From an uncultured Lachnospiraceae bacterium (GTDB taxonomy: Bacteria; Bacillota; Clostridia; Lachnospirales; Lachnospiraceae): a DNA stretch of 9,519 nucleotides. The translations under genes were made by a program, and so were the position numbers. How positions within the stretch are numbered: position 1 is the stretch's first letter; the number at the start of each line of letters is the position of its first letter. The stretch covers positions 1-9,519 of the forward strand of contig CAKRLN010000078.1 in the NCBI GenBank assembly GCA_934359535.1, read 5' to 3'. Positions 1 through 6,650 of this stretch are shown piece by piece. The notes under the pieces were generated by a model. That model did no database searches and was not told the origin of the DNA. It saw only the letters and a program-made list of their open reading frames with translations.

Positions 1-74
1 TTATCACACGAACTGAAATTCACAAGTTAAGAGATAAAAGTATTATTGATGAAATAAGAATGGATATTGTATAA
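1..74 (+). CDS. Possible 3' end of an unidentified gene (partial)
   Basis: One plus-strand frame is open from base 3 to a TAA at 72-74. It gives 23 charged codons ending in DEIRMDIV. The two other plus-strand frames stop within the first 30 bases. The fragment looks like an ordinary helical protein tail, but it is too short to place in any family, and an open frame of this length occurs by chance. There is no recognisable terminator after it. The 72-118 stretch is AT-rich and otherwise empty. Confidence 0.25.
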   Translation, partial: ITRTEIHKLRDKSIIDEIRMDIV

Positions 75-118
75 ATTTTTTGTGGGCTTAAATCAATAAA
101 AATATAGAAGCATTTCAA

Positions 119-511
119 TCAGTTCTGATCCAACGTCCACTGGAATACGTATTTCCCGATCTCAGAGAAGCCCGTGACCGCGAAACAAAAAACAATTGAA
201 CCAAGGATGCGCAGGATTGAGCTGCCCTGGAAGAACAGGAATGCGGTAAGAACAATGGATAAGCCTATGCTGGAAAGAAGCCACTGCTTTACCGGGAAGG
301 CACATGGCTCTTCCGCAAGCATCCAGAACAGGTGGGTAATGTAAGTAGAGAACGTCAGCATAATTGCAATCATAAATAAGATGAATGCGATCGGAAAGAC
401 GAACTCTGCTACTTTATTTTCGGAATTTCCAGCGCATGCAAGCGTAAGCAAAAGAAAAAGCAGCATGGCGCCAAAGCTGTAGCGCGCGATCTGATTGATG
501 ATTTTTTTCAT
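119..511 (-). CDS. Small four-helix integral membrane protein, unknown function
   Basis: This is a 130-residue protein that I do not recognise. It has a short basic N-terminus (MKKIINQIAR) and four hydrophobic stretches, at about residues 12-28, 37-60, 78-95 and 98-115. The second and third are separated by a loop containing EEP. No catalytic or metal-binding motif is visible. The reading frame stays open upstream to an ATG at 646, but I chose the ATG at 511-509 because AGGAGG lies nine bases before it and the extension (His, Phe and Cys rich) looks non-coding. It is divergent from fbp and appears monocistronic. No clear terminator stem is seen below base 119. Small polytopic proteins like this are common in Clostridia and often lack assigned functions; calling it a real gene is well supported by the ribosome binding site and the regular helix pattern. 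Confidence 0.75.
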   Translation of the reverse strand: MKKIINQIARYSFGAMLLFLLLTLACAGNSENKVAEFVFPIAFILFMIAIMLTFSTYITHLFWMLAEEPCAFPVKQWLLSSIGLSIVLTAFLFFQGSSILRILGSIVFCFAVTGFSEIGKYVFQWTLDQN

Positions 512-551
512 ATGAGGATTCCTCCTGACTTGGTGATATTTCTTAAAATCC

Positions 552-580
552 AGTGTAGCATAGTTGATGATGGAGAACAA
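552..580 (-). promoter_or_regulatory. Candidate sigma-A promoter for the small membrane protein gene
   Basis: Read on the minus strand, TTGTTC (580-575) is followed after 17 bases by TACACT (557-552). A TG one base before the -10 makes it an extended -10. Transcription would start near 545, giving a leader of about 34 bases ahead of the ATG at 511. This is a consensus match by eye only. Confidence 0.45.
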
Positions 581-650
581 GAAGCAGCAGGAAAATGTGT
601 GGTGTATTTCGGAAAAAACATGCGAAAACGTTCTCATTTCATGCACATCC

Positions 651-679
651 TTGGCAAAATGACGAAAAGGTGGTAAGCT
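651..679 (+). promoter_or_regulatory. Candidate sigma-A promoter for fbp
   Basis: TTGGCA (651-656) is followed after 17 bases by TAAGCT (674-679), preceded by TGG, so the weak -10 would be helped by an extended -10 element. The predicted leader is about 60 bases. It includes the palindrome GGATATCC (709-716) and the ribosome binding site GGGAGG (731-736). No riboswitch-like fold was recognised in this 233-base divergent gap. Confidence 0.35.
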
Positions 680-744
680 GATACAAGCAGATATTCGATT
701 TAGGGGTCAGGATATCCACCATTGGTCTATGGGAGGAATAGAAA

Positions 745-2700
745 TTGGAAAAAGAAAAATTACGTTATCTCGAACAGCTTTCTGAGATGTATCCGACAAT
801 TGGAAAAGCATCGACGGAGATTATTAATTTACAGTCGATTTTAAATCTGCCAAAGGGAACAGAGCATTTTATGTCAGATATCCATGGGGAATATGAAGCA
901 TTTTCCCATGTGCTGAAGAATGGCTCCGGTGCGATCCAGAAGAAGATCGATGATGTGTTTGGGCATACGCTTAGCAATTCAGACAAATCGGCGCTTGCAA
1001 CGCTCATCTATTATCCGCGTGAGAAGGTGGAGCTTGTCAAAAGACAGGAAGCGGATATGGATAACTGGTTTAAGATCACACTTTACCGTCTGATCGAGGT
1101 ATGCAAGACCGTTTCATCAAAATACACAAGGTCGAAGGTACGTAAGGCACTGCCAGCAGATTATGCATATGTGATTGAGGAACTGATTACAGAAAAGCCA
1201 GAGGTCTTGAATAAAGAGGCTTACTATGAATCCATTGTGGATACGATTGTAGAGCTGGGTAATACGGAGGATTTTATTGTTGCACTTGCAGAATTAATCC
1301 AGCGGCTTGTTATTGACCGGCTTCACATTATCGGGGACATTTATGACCGTGGTTCCGGGGCACATCTGATTATGGACAGACTCTGCGAATATCATTCTCT
1401 TGATATTCAGTGGGGCAATCATGATATTCTATGGATGGGGGCAGCAAAAGGCCAGCTTGCATGCATCGCAAGTGTAATCCGCAACAGCCTGCGCTATGGA
1501 AATCTGGATCTTTTAGAGGAGGGCTATGGAATCAATATGCTTCCGCTTGCAACCTTTGCGATGGAAACCTATAAGGATGATCTGTGTGAGTGCTATGTGA
1601 CAAAGGAATGTCATGCAAGCACGGATATGGAGACAGAGATCACAAAGAAAATGCATAAAGCGATCATGGTGATCAAGTTTAAGCTGGAGGGACAGTTAAT
1701 CCATAAATATCCAGAATTTGGAATGGAAGACCGTGCTTTATTGGAGCAGATTGACCCTGAGAAGGGAACCGTCTGCATTGATGGAAAGAATTATAAAATG
1801 AAGGATACAAGCTTTCCGACGGTAGACTGGGAGCATCCGTATGAGCTGACAGAGGCAGAGCATGATGTGATGAACAGGCTCCGCACCTCCTTCCGCCACT
1901 GTGAGAAGCTGCAGCGTCATATGGAGCTGATGTTAAAAAAAGGCAGTCTCTACAAGGTGTTTAACGGCAATCTGCTTTTTCATGGCTGTGTACCGATGAA
2001 TGAGGATGGAAGTTTTACAAAGGTGCGTATTTTGGGCAGGGAGTACAGTGGAAAAGCATTGTATGATGAACTGGAATCCTGCGTCAGACAGGCATATTTT
2101 GCAGTGGATAAGGAAGAACGTGAGCGGTGCAAGGATATTCTGTGGTATCTTTGGACAGCACCGGATTCGCCGCTCTATGGCAGACATAAGATGGCAACCT
2201 TTGAGCGGTATTATCTGGATGATGAGGAAATGAAAAAGGAATACAAAAATCCATACTACCGTTTTATTGAACAGCCGGAAGCTGCTGACCGTGTGCTTGC
2301 GGAGTTCGGGCTTTCCGGAGAACATGTACATATCATAAACGGACACGTTCCGGTGCATCGTATGGCAGGAGAACAGCCGGTCAAATGTGGTGGAAAGGTA
2401 ATTGTCATTGACGGCGGTTTTTCGAAAACATATCGCAGGGAGACAGGGATTGCAGGTTATACGTTAATCTTTAACTCTTATGGACTTACGCTTACAGCAC
2501 ATGAGCCGTTTGTATCAAAGGAGATTGCGGTAAGTCAGGAGATTGACATTGTATCGAAGCGCGAGGCCGTTGAGCTTACCGACAGGAGGACGCTTGTCGG
2601 AGATACGGACAATGGAAAGAAAATGCGGGAGCGCATTGCGGAGCTAAAGGAACTCATTACCTGCTACCGTACCGGCGTGATTATGGAAAAAGACAAATAA
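745..2700 (+). CDS. fbp: Fructose-1,6-bisphosphatase, class III (Firmicutes type)
   Basis: This cytoplasmic enzyme hydrolyses fructose 1,6-bisphosphate to fructose 6-phosphate, the committed step of gluconeogenesis. The 651-residue length fits the class III family, which is a metallophosphoesterase fold unrelated to classes I and II. The metal-binding motifs are visible in order: DIHG at 45-48, GDIYDRG at 197-203, GNHD at 224-227, NGH at 532-534 and the terminal IDGGFSK block starting near 555. Translation starts at a TTG (745-747), eight bases after GGGAGG; no ATG is better placed and the first residues (MEKEKLRYLEQLSEMYP) match the family's usual N-terminus. It stands alone, with its own candidate promoter and a strong stem-loop just after the stop. 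A rare start codon could set a modest expression level. The sequence is full length with no missing motif. Confidence 0.96.
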   Translation: MEKEKLRYLEQLSEMYPTIGKASTEIINLQSILNLPKGTEHFMSDIHGEYEAFSHVLKNGSGAIQKKIDDVFGHTLSNSDKSALATLIYYPREKVELVKRQEADMDNWFKITLYRLIEVCKTVSSKYTRSKVRKALPADYAYVIEELITEKPEVLNKEAYYESIVDTIVELGNTEDFIVALAELIQRLVIDRLHIIGDIYDRGSGAHLIMDRLCEYHSLDIQWGNHDILWMGAAKGQLACIASVIRNSLRYGNLDLLEEGYGINMLPLATFAMETYKDDLCECYVTKECHASTDMETEITKKMHKAIMVIKFKLEGQLIHKYPEFGMEDRALLEQIDPEKGTVCIDGKNYKMKDTSFPTVDWEHPYELTEAEHDVMNRLRTSFRHCEKLQRHMELMLKKGSLYKVFNGNLLFHGCVPMNEDGSFTKVRILGREYSGKALYDELESCVRQAYFAVDKEERERCKDILWYLWTAPDSPLYGRHKMATFERYYLDDEEMKKEYKNPYYRFIEQPEAADRVLAEFGLSGEHVHIINGHVPVHRMAGEQPVKCGGKVIVIDGGFSKTYRRETGIAGYTLIFNSYGLTLTAHEPFVSKEIAVSQEIDIVSKREAVELTDRRTLVGDTDNGKKMRERIAELKELITCYRTGVIMEKDK

Positions 2701-2707
2701 TAACAGG

Positions 2708-2745
2708 AAAAGCTGTGTACCGGAATCCCCGGACACAGCTTTTTT
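2708..2745. terminator. Convergent (bidirectional) intrinsic terminator
   Basis: An 11-bp perfect stem pairs 2708-2718 (AAAAGCTGTGT) with 2733-2743. An inner CCGG/CCGG pairing at 2720-2723 and 2729-2732 closes a 5-base loop. The plus strand continues into a T run to 2745, so it should terminate fbp efficiently. Four A residues at the left base give a shorter T run on the minus strand, so it can also serve the response regulator gene, whose stop is at 2748-2746. It nearly fills the 45-base gap between the two genes. Confidence 0.85.
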
Positions 2746-3429
2746 CTATTTTGTGGCTTCGAATTTATAGCCCATTCCCCAGATTGTCTTGATATAATCA
2801 CCTTTGCTTCCCATTTTGCTGCGGAGCTTTTTGACATGGGTATCGATTGTTCTGGCATCGCCGAAATAATCATAATTCCATACATGGTTTAGAATTTTAT
2901 CGCGGGAGAGGGCAATGCCCTCGTTTTCCATGAAATAGCTTAAAAGCTCAAATTCCTTAAAGCTTAATTCGATCGGATTGCCGTCAATGGTAACCTGGTG
3001 TGCTGTTTTGTCAAGAAGGATACCGCCGATTGAGATGTTTTCGGCAGCTTCCCCGATTTTATTCGTGCGGCGCAGAATGGCGTCCACCCTTGCAACAAGG
3101 ATTTTTGGAGAAAACGGTTTGGAAATATATTCGTCCACACCAAGGTCAAAGCCCATCAGCTCGTCACTTTCATCACTTTTTGCGGTGAGCATGATGATTG
3201 GAACCTTGGATGTCTCACGGATTTCCCGGCAGACCTCCCAGCCGTTCATTTTTGGCATCATGACATCCAATATGATCAGGGAGATTTCCCGGTCATTATA
3301 AAAAATATCGAGGGCTTCTTCTCCATCGCCAGCTTCCACTACCTCAAAATTCTGACGTACTAAAAAGTCGCGCACCAGCTTCCTCATGCGGCTTTCATCA
3401 TCTACTACTAAAATTTTTAATTTATCCAT
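2746..3429 (-). CDS. OmpR/PhoB-family DNA-binding response regulator
   Basis: This 227-residue cytoplasmic regulator accepts a phosphate from a histidine kinase and binds promoters. The receiver domain covers about residues 4-120. It has the acidic pocket D10 and D11, phospho-acceptor D55 in ILDVMMP, T82, aromatic switch residue Y101 and K104 in the KPF motif. A winged-helix DNA-binding domain follows at about 131-226, ending with the typical GYKFE. It starts three bases after the stop of the 204-aa membrane protein gene; its GGAGG lies inside that gene's end, so the pair is co-transcribed and probably translationally coupled. The likely partner kinase is the divergent gene at 4261, since no other kinase is present. 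The pairing is inferred from position only. The target genes are not known; the shared 4048-4260 region is an obvious candidate. Confidence 0.93.
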   Translation of the reverse strand: MDKLKILVVDDESRMRKLVRDFLVRQNFEVVEAGDGEEALDIFYNDREISLIILDVMMPKMNGWEVCREIRETSKVPIIMLTAKSDESDELMGFDLGVDEYISKPFSPKILVARVDAILRRTNKIGEAAENISIGGILLDKTAHQVTIDGNPIELSFKEFELLSYFMENEGIALSRDKILNHVWNYDYFGDARTIDTHVKKLRSKMGSKGDYIKTIWGMGYKFEATK

Positions 3430-3432
3430 GCT

Positions 3433-4047
3433 TTAGTCTGCCTCCGTTTCTAAGTCAAGAGCAGCTTCCCGTTTATCCAGTGCCTGTTCTCTTTCATTTA
3501 AATCATTCTCCCAGGCTTCGTATTTGTTGATCAGTGCATTTTCGTAATTTAAGATATTCACACTTCTTCCACTGATATAGGTAATTGCAAACATGCCAAT
3601 TACGATCACAGCAAGCACAATGGAGAAAAAGAGTGCAATGTGGTATTTTTTGCGGTAGCGGTCAAGTAGGGGACTTTTGTGCTCCGCCTTCCATTTCTCG
3701 GCAGCAGCCCGTTCCCGCCTGTCAATATTTTTCCGCTTCTGCGCAACCTCGCGCTTACGCTCCCGCTCGGACAAAACGGGTTCTGGTGCGTGCACTGTGA
3801 TCGGACGAACCTCGTCCTTTACAATGGCAGGACTTGTGTAAAGGTAATCCTGCAGCTCAGCGAGAAATCCCATGCCGACCGGCGTGGAGAACATTTCTTC
3901 ACGCACCATCTGGTCATAAAGTTTAAAAACAGCCTCCGGATTATCCATATGGAGGCGTTCTTTGATATAACGGACACCGTCAGCCTCAAGCTTTGCTTTC
4001 TCATAGGCTTCTTCTTCTTCAAATTCGTATCCTTCGACTCTGTACAT
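3433..4047 (-). CDS. Single-pass membrane protein with C-terminal coiled coil, unknown function
   Basis: This is a 204-residue protein that I do not recognise. Residues 1-70 form an acidic, probably helical cytoplasmic domain containing EEEEAYEKAK and a distinctive stretch FSTPVGMGFLAELQDYL at about 53-69. Residues 92-135 are strongly basic (RERKRE, RKNIDRRER). A single membrane helix spans about 136-158. The tail at about 165-200 is a heptad-like coiled coil with repeated REQALDKREAALD. By the positive-inside rule the N-terminus is in the cytoplasm and the coiled coil outside. The start at 4047 has AGGAG nine bases upstream. It is the first gene of a pair with the response regulator, so it may be an accessory factor of that two-component system, for example a scaffold or modulator of the kinase. 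That role is inference; there is no catalytic motif. Confidence 0.82.
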   Translation of the reverse strand: MYRVEGYEFEEEEAYEKAKLEADGVRYIKERLHMDNPEAVFKLYDQMVREEMFSTPVGMGFLAELQDYLYTSPAIVKDEVRPITVHAPEPVLSERERKREVAQKRKNIDRRERAAAEKWKAEHKSPLLDRYRKKYHIALFFSIVLAVIVIGMFAITYISGRSVNILNYENALINKYEAWENDLNEREQALDKREAALDLETEAD

Positions 4048-4080
4048 ATTCGAACACTCCTGTTGTTTACTGATTGGAAC

Positions 4081-4103
4081 TGTTTACAGGAAACCTGTGA
4101 ACA
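4081..4103. repeat. Inverted repeat at the regulator operon promoter, operator candidate
   Basis: TGTTTACAGG (4081-4090) and CCTGTGAACA (4094-4103) form 10-base arms matching at nine positions, with an AAA spacer. A third copy of TGTTTAC lies at 4064-4070, in direct orientation. The repeat begins about where minus-strand transcription should start, just downstream of the TATAAT. It could be an operator or a short hairpin in the leader RNA. The tight 3-base spacer and dyad symmetry suit a dimeric DNA-binding protein. Confidence 0.55.
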
Positions 4104-4109
4104 ATTTCA

Positions 4110-4115
4110 ATTATA
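4110..4115 (-). promoter_or_regulatory. Candidate -10 box for the membrane protein/regulator operon
   Basis: A perfect TATAAT on the minus strand lies about 63 bases upstream of the ATG at 4047. No good TTGACA match sits 17 bases further out (TGGAAG is the closest at 4138-4133), which suggests activator dependence or a weak basal promoter. The start point would fall next to the inverted repeat at 4081-4103. Confidence 0.45.
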
Positions 4116-4147
4116 GCTGATTTTGTGCAGAACTTCCATACAAAGCC

Positions 4148-4176
4148 ATAAAAATTACACAAATATATGGTATACT
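4148..4176 (+). promoter_or_regulatory. Candidate promoter for the histidine kinase gene
   Basis: TATACT at 4171-4176 is preceded by TGG, an extended -10. The -35 region (ATAAAA at 4148-4153) is poor. The -10 boxes of the two divergent genes are about 55 bases apart, so one bound protein could affect both directions. The leader would be about 80 bases, with no obvious structure seen. Confidence 0.4.
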
Positions 4177-4260
4177 AACTACAGTTCAATCGTCAATCAT
4201 AGAAGCAGCCTGTATGCTTGCATTACAAAAATAAATCATCATAGGAAATGGGGAACACAT

Positions 4261-5739
4261 ATGAAAAAAAAGAAGTCGTTATCGGCACAGCTGATTCTTA
4301 CGATGATCTGCCTTGTCGCAGGAGCGGTCATCCTTTGCTGGTTTTTAAATAATACGTTTCTGGAACGGTATTATATGCTGAATAAACAAAATGAGCTTTC
4401 GGAAGGGTACCGGACGATTAATAAGGCGGCGGAGGATGGAACACTTGATTCTGAACAGTTTGATGTTCCGTTTGAAAAAATCTGTACGACAGGAAATATT
4501 ATCGTGATCGTAATCGGACAGGATCGGACGATCATCCGCTCTTCCACGAATAACTCACAGCTGCTTCAGATGCAGCTTAATGACATGATGTTTGGAACGG
4601 CGTCAGGGGAAAGTGAGATACTTGAGACGAATAAGAAATTTTCCATCGAAAGACAGAAGGACAGCCGGATGGATTCCGAGTATCTGGCACTCTGGGGCAG
4701 GCTGGATGATGGAAGCGCAATCTATATGAAGACTGCACTTGAAAGCATCCGGGAAAGTGCGCAGATTACCAATACGTTTTTCAAATATATCGGACTGATC
4801 GCACTTGCTGTGAGCTTTGTAGTGATCGTAATTGTTTCAAACAGCATTTCAAGACCGATTATGGAGCTTTCGGAGCTTTCAAGAAAAATGACCAAGCTTG
4901 ATTTCGAGGCGAAATATCATCCGGGAAAGCAGACAACAATGGAGATTGATGCGCTTGGCAGCAGCATGAATGAGCTTTCCGAGACGCTTGAACAGACAAT
5001 TTCCGAACTGAAGCGGGCGAACAATGAATTGCAGCAGGACATTGAGAAGAAGGAGCAGATCGATGAGATGCGCAAGGAATTTTTGTCAAATGTTTCGCAC
5101 GAATTAAAGACGCCGCTTGCGTTGATTCAGGGCTATGCAGAGGGGCTTCAGGAATGTATCAATGACGATGAGGAGAGTCGGGATTTTTACTGCGAGGTCA
5201 TTATGGATGAGACCGGTAAGATGAACCGGATGGTGAAGAAGCTTCTTACGTTAAACCAGCTGGAATTTGGAAACGATGTTGTGGAGATGGATCGTTTTGA
5301 TATGACGGAGCTGATCCAGGGAGTCATCAATGCGTCTGCCATACTTGCTGCACAGCAGGGGATTACAATTAACTTTTATCAGAATGGACCGGTTTATGTC
5401 TGGGGCGATGAGTTTAAGGTGGAAGAAGTGATCACGAATTACATCAGCAATGCGATGAATCATGCAGAAGGGGAAAAGCGTATTGATGTCCGTTACAGCA
5501 TACGCGGGGAAAATGTGCGAATCAGCGTGTTTAATACTGGAAAACCGATTCCGGAGGAGGATCTCGATAAGATCTGGATCAAGTTTTACAAGGTGGATAA
5601 GGCAAGAACGAGAGAATATGGAGGAAGTGGAATTGGGCTTTCAATCGTTAAGGCAATCATGGATTCTTTCCATAAACAATGTGGGGCAGTCAATCATACC
5701 GATGGTGTCGAATTCTGGATGGAATTAGAGTTGAAATAA
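4261..5739 (+). CDS. Membrane sensor histidine kinase (HAMP, HisKA, HATPase_c)
   Basis: This is a 492-residue membrane kinase. A basic start (MKKKKS) leads into membrane helix 1 at about 9-29, an extracytoplasmic sensor region of about 145 residues, membrane helix 2 at about 175-193, a HAMP segment starting at ISRPIMELSELS, a short coiled coil, then the catalytic parts. These are the phospho-acceptor H280 in SHELKTPLALIQGY, an N box with N393 and N397, a G1 box FNTGKP at 424-429, FYKVD at 442-446 and a G2 box GGSGIGL at 454-460. The G1 Asp is replaced by Asn (N425), as in VanS-like Firmicutes kinases. The ATG at 4261 was chosen over an upstream in-frame ATG at 4123 because GGGGA lies six bases before it and the protein opens with a normal basic-plus-helix N-terminus. 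It probably phosphorylates the divergent response regulator; the stimulus is unknown. Confidence 0.93.
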   Translation: MKKKKSLSAQLILTMICLVAGAVILCWFLNNTFLERYYMLNKQNELSEGYRTINKAAEDGTLDSEQFDVPFEKICTTGNIIVIVIGQDRTIIRSSTNNSQLLQMQLNDMMFGTASGESEILETNKKFSIERQKDSRMDSEYLALWGRLDDGSAIYMKTALESIRESAQITNTFFKYIGLIALAVSFVVIVIVSNSISRPIMELSELSRKMTKLDFEAKYHPGKQTTMEIDALGSSMNELSETLEQTISELKRANNELQQDIEKKEQIDEMRKEFLSNVSHELKTPLALIQGYAEGLQECINDDEESRDFYCEVIMDETGKMNRMVKKLLTLNQLEFGNDVVEMDRFDMTELIQGVINASAILAAQQGITINFYQNGPVYVWGDEFKVEEVITNYISNAMNHAEGEKRIDVRYSIRGENVRISVFNTGKPIPEEDLDKIWIKFYKVDKARTREYGGSGIGLSIVKAIMDSFHKQCGAVNHTDGVEFWMELELK

Positions 5740-5740
5740 G

Positions 5741-5772
5741 GTTGCTGGTCACACTGTAGTGTGAACAGCAAC
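5741..5772 (+). terminator. Strong hairpin after the kinase stop, no T run
   Basis: Arms GTTGCTGGTCACAC (5741-5754) and GTGTGAACAGCAAC (5759-5772) pair at 13 of 14 positions around a TGTA loop, starting one base after the kinase TAA. The following bases are GAAATAAG, not a T tract, so intrinsic termination should be inefficient. It may be a partial terminator, an mRNA 3'-end protecting stem or a protein-binding dyad. The structure is clear; the role is not. Confidence 0.5.
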
Positions 5773-5805
5773 GAAATAAGTGAAAACGAAGGGAAATTCT
5801 GTCGG

Positions 5806-5838
5806 TTGACGTTGCGGGAATGCATAAAATGTGATAAC
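5806..5838 (+). promoter_or_regulatory. Weak promoter candidate upstream of the lipoprotein gene
   Basis: TTGACG lies at 5806-5811 and GATAAC, preceded by TGT, at 5833-5838. The 21-base spacing between them is too long for a normal sigma-A promoter. A TTGCGG at 5812-5817 would give 15 bases. Either reading is weak. If no promoter exists here, the lipoprotein gene depends on read-through past the hairpin at 5741-5772. Confidence 0.2.
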
Positions 5839-5851
5839 ATAAGATACAAGG

Positions 5852-5869
5852 GATTACCAGGGGGTAATC
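5852..5869 (+). repeat. Perfect inverted repeat in the lipoprotein leader
   Basis: GATTACC (5852-5858) and GGTAATC (5863-5869) form a perfect 7-bp dyad with an AGGG loop, 24 bases before the lipoprotein ATG. It could be an operator or a leader hairpin. The ribosome binding site GAGG (5883-5886) lies outside the stem, so direct masking is unlikely. Confidence 0.4.
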
Positions 5870-5893
5870 GAAGAATCGTAACGAGGATACAAT

Positions 5894-6610
5894 ATGAAGA
5901 AATGGAAATTAACGCTGGTGGCAGCGGCTGTTTCATCCATGTGTCTGCTTGGCGGCTGTGGAACCCAGATGTACGAGCTGACGGATGAGGAACAGGATAT
6001 CATCGTCCAGTATGCAGCGCATGCACTTGCAAAATATAATACTTATCAGAAGGATGGCATGACGAATCCACCTTCGGAAGAAGAACAGCAAAAGGCACAG
6101 GAACCGGAATCCACACAGACAACGGAAAAGCAGCAGGATAATACCGGAAATACGGACAGCCAGACCACTGAAGGCGGGGAGACACAGCCGGCTGGCCAGA
6201 CGGATAAGATCAGCCTGGCGGAAGCAATCGGTCATGGCAGTGACCTTAACGTATCCCTTACAGGCGCAGAGCTTATGGGCACCTATCAGACAGATGACGC
6301 TTACTCTGTTACAGCACCGGCAGGAAAGCTTTATCTGGTCATGAAATTTACCGTAACCAATCCGGGTGCGGATGCAGTTGCGATAGACAGCTTAAGCTAT
6401 GGACCGGAATTTTCCGTAAAAACAGGAGAGACGGAGGCTTTTGCAGAGCTTACGATTCTCCCAAATGATTTTTCAACCTATCAGGGAAGCATCGGAGCAG
6501 GACAGACAATCGAGAATGTGCTTCTCTTTGCCGTGCCGGACAGCACAACAGAAGGCTCAGGAGAGCTTTTTGTGAAGGTGAATGGAGCCCAGAAAGAGAT
6601 TCAGCTATAA
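5894..6610 (+). CDS. Lipoprotein with DUF4352-like C-terminal domain
   Basis: This is a 238-residue exported protein anchored to the outer face of the membrane. A type II signal peptide is clear: MKKWK, a hydrophobic core, and lipobox LGGC with the lipidated Cys at residue 22. Residues 57-103 form a low-complexity Gln/Glu/Thr/Gly linker typical of surface lipoproteins that reach through peptidoglycan. Residues from about 105 to the end look like a beta-sandwich: an alternating strand pattern and LYLVMKFTVTNPG, as in DUF4352-type domains that occur on many Gram-positive lipoproteins and have no agreed function. The domain name is from the pattern only. The start is supported by GAGG seven bases upstream. 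It lies between the kinase and cheV on the same strand; a link to the kinase's extracytoplasmic sensor is an attractive but untested inference. Confidence 0.88.
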   Translation: MKKWKLTLVAAAVSSMCLLGGCGTQMYELTDEEQDIIVQYAAHALAKYNTYQKDGMTNPPSEEEQQKAQEPESTQTTEKQQDNTGNTDSQTTEGGETQPAGQTDKISLAEAIGHGSDLNVSLTGAELMGTYQTDDAYSVTAPAGKLYLVMKFTVTNPGADAVAIDSLSYGPEFSVKTGETEAFAELTILPNDFSTYQGSIGAGQTIENVLLFAVPDSTTEGSGELFVKVNGAQKEIQL

Positions 6611-6611
6611 T
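6606..6611 (+). promoter_or_regulatory. Possible -10 box just before cheV
   Basis: TATAAT overlaps the lipoprotein stop codon and lies 40 bases before the cheV ATG. The base at -35 distance (TGGAGC at 6583-6588) is a poor match, so this would be a weak internal promoter. I found no flagellar sigma-D type box (TAAA with GCCGATAA) here. Confidence 0.25.
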
Positions 6612-6650
6612 ATAAATATACAACAGGATAAGAAGCGGGAGGAGATAGTA

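Noticed and set aside
512..646. N-terminal extension of the small membrane protein to an ATG at 646
   Set aside because: The extension has no ribosome binding site and would cover the candidate promoter at 552-580. AGGAGG correctly precedes the ATG at 511.
705..729. Palindrome GGATATCC and repeated GGTC in the fbp leader
   Set aside because: The elements are very short and do not combine into a stable fold or known riboswitch; I keep them only as part of the promoter description.
1933..2358. Minus-strand open frame inside fbp, and other frames within fbp
   Set aside because: They lie antisense to a highly conserved enzyme, have no ribosome binding site or recognisable domain, and are shadows of its codon use.
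4123..4260. Upstream start of the kinase at 4123
   Set aside because: It would add 46 residues of Asn/His/Tyr-rich sequence ahead of a normal signal-anchor and would place the start before the TATACT at 4171-4176. The ATG at 4261 has a ribosome binding site.
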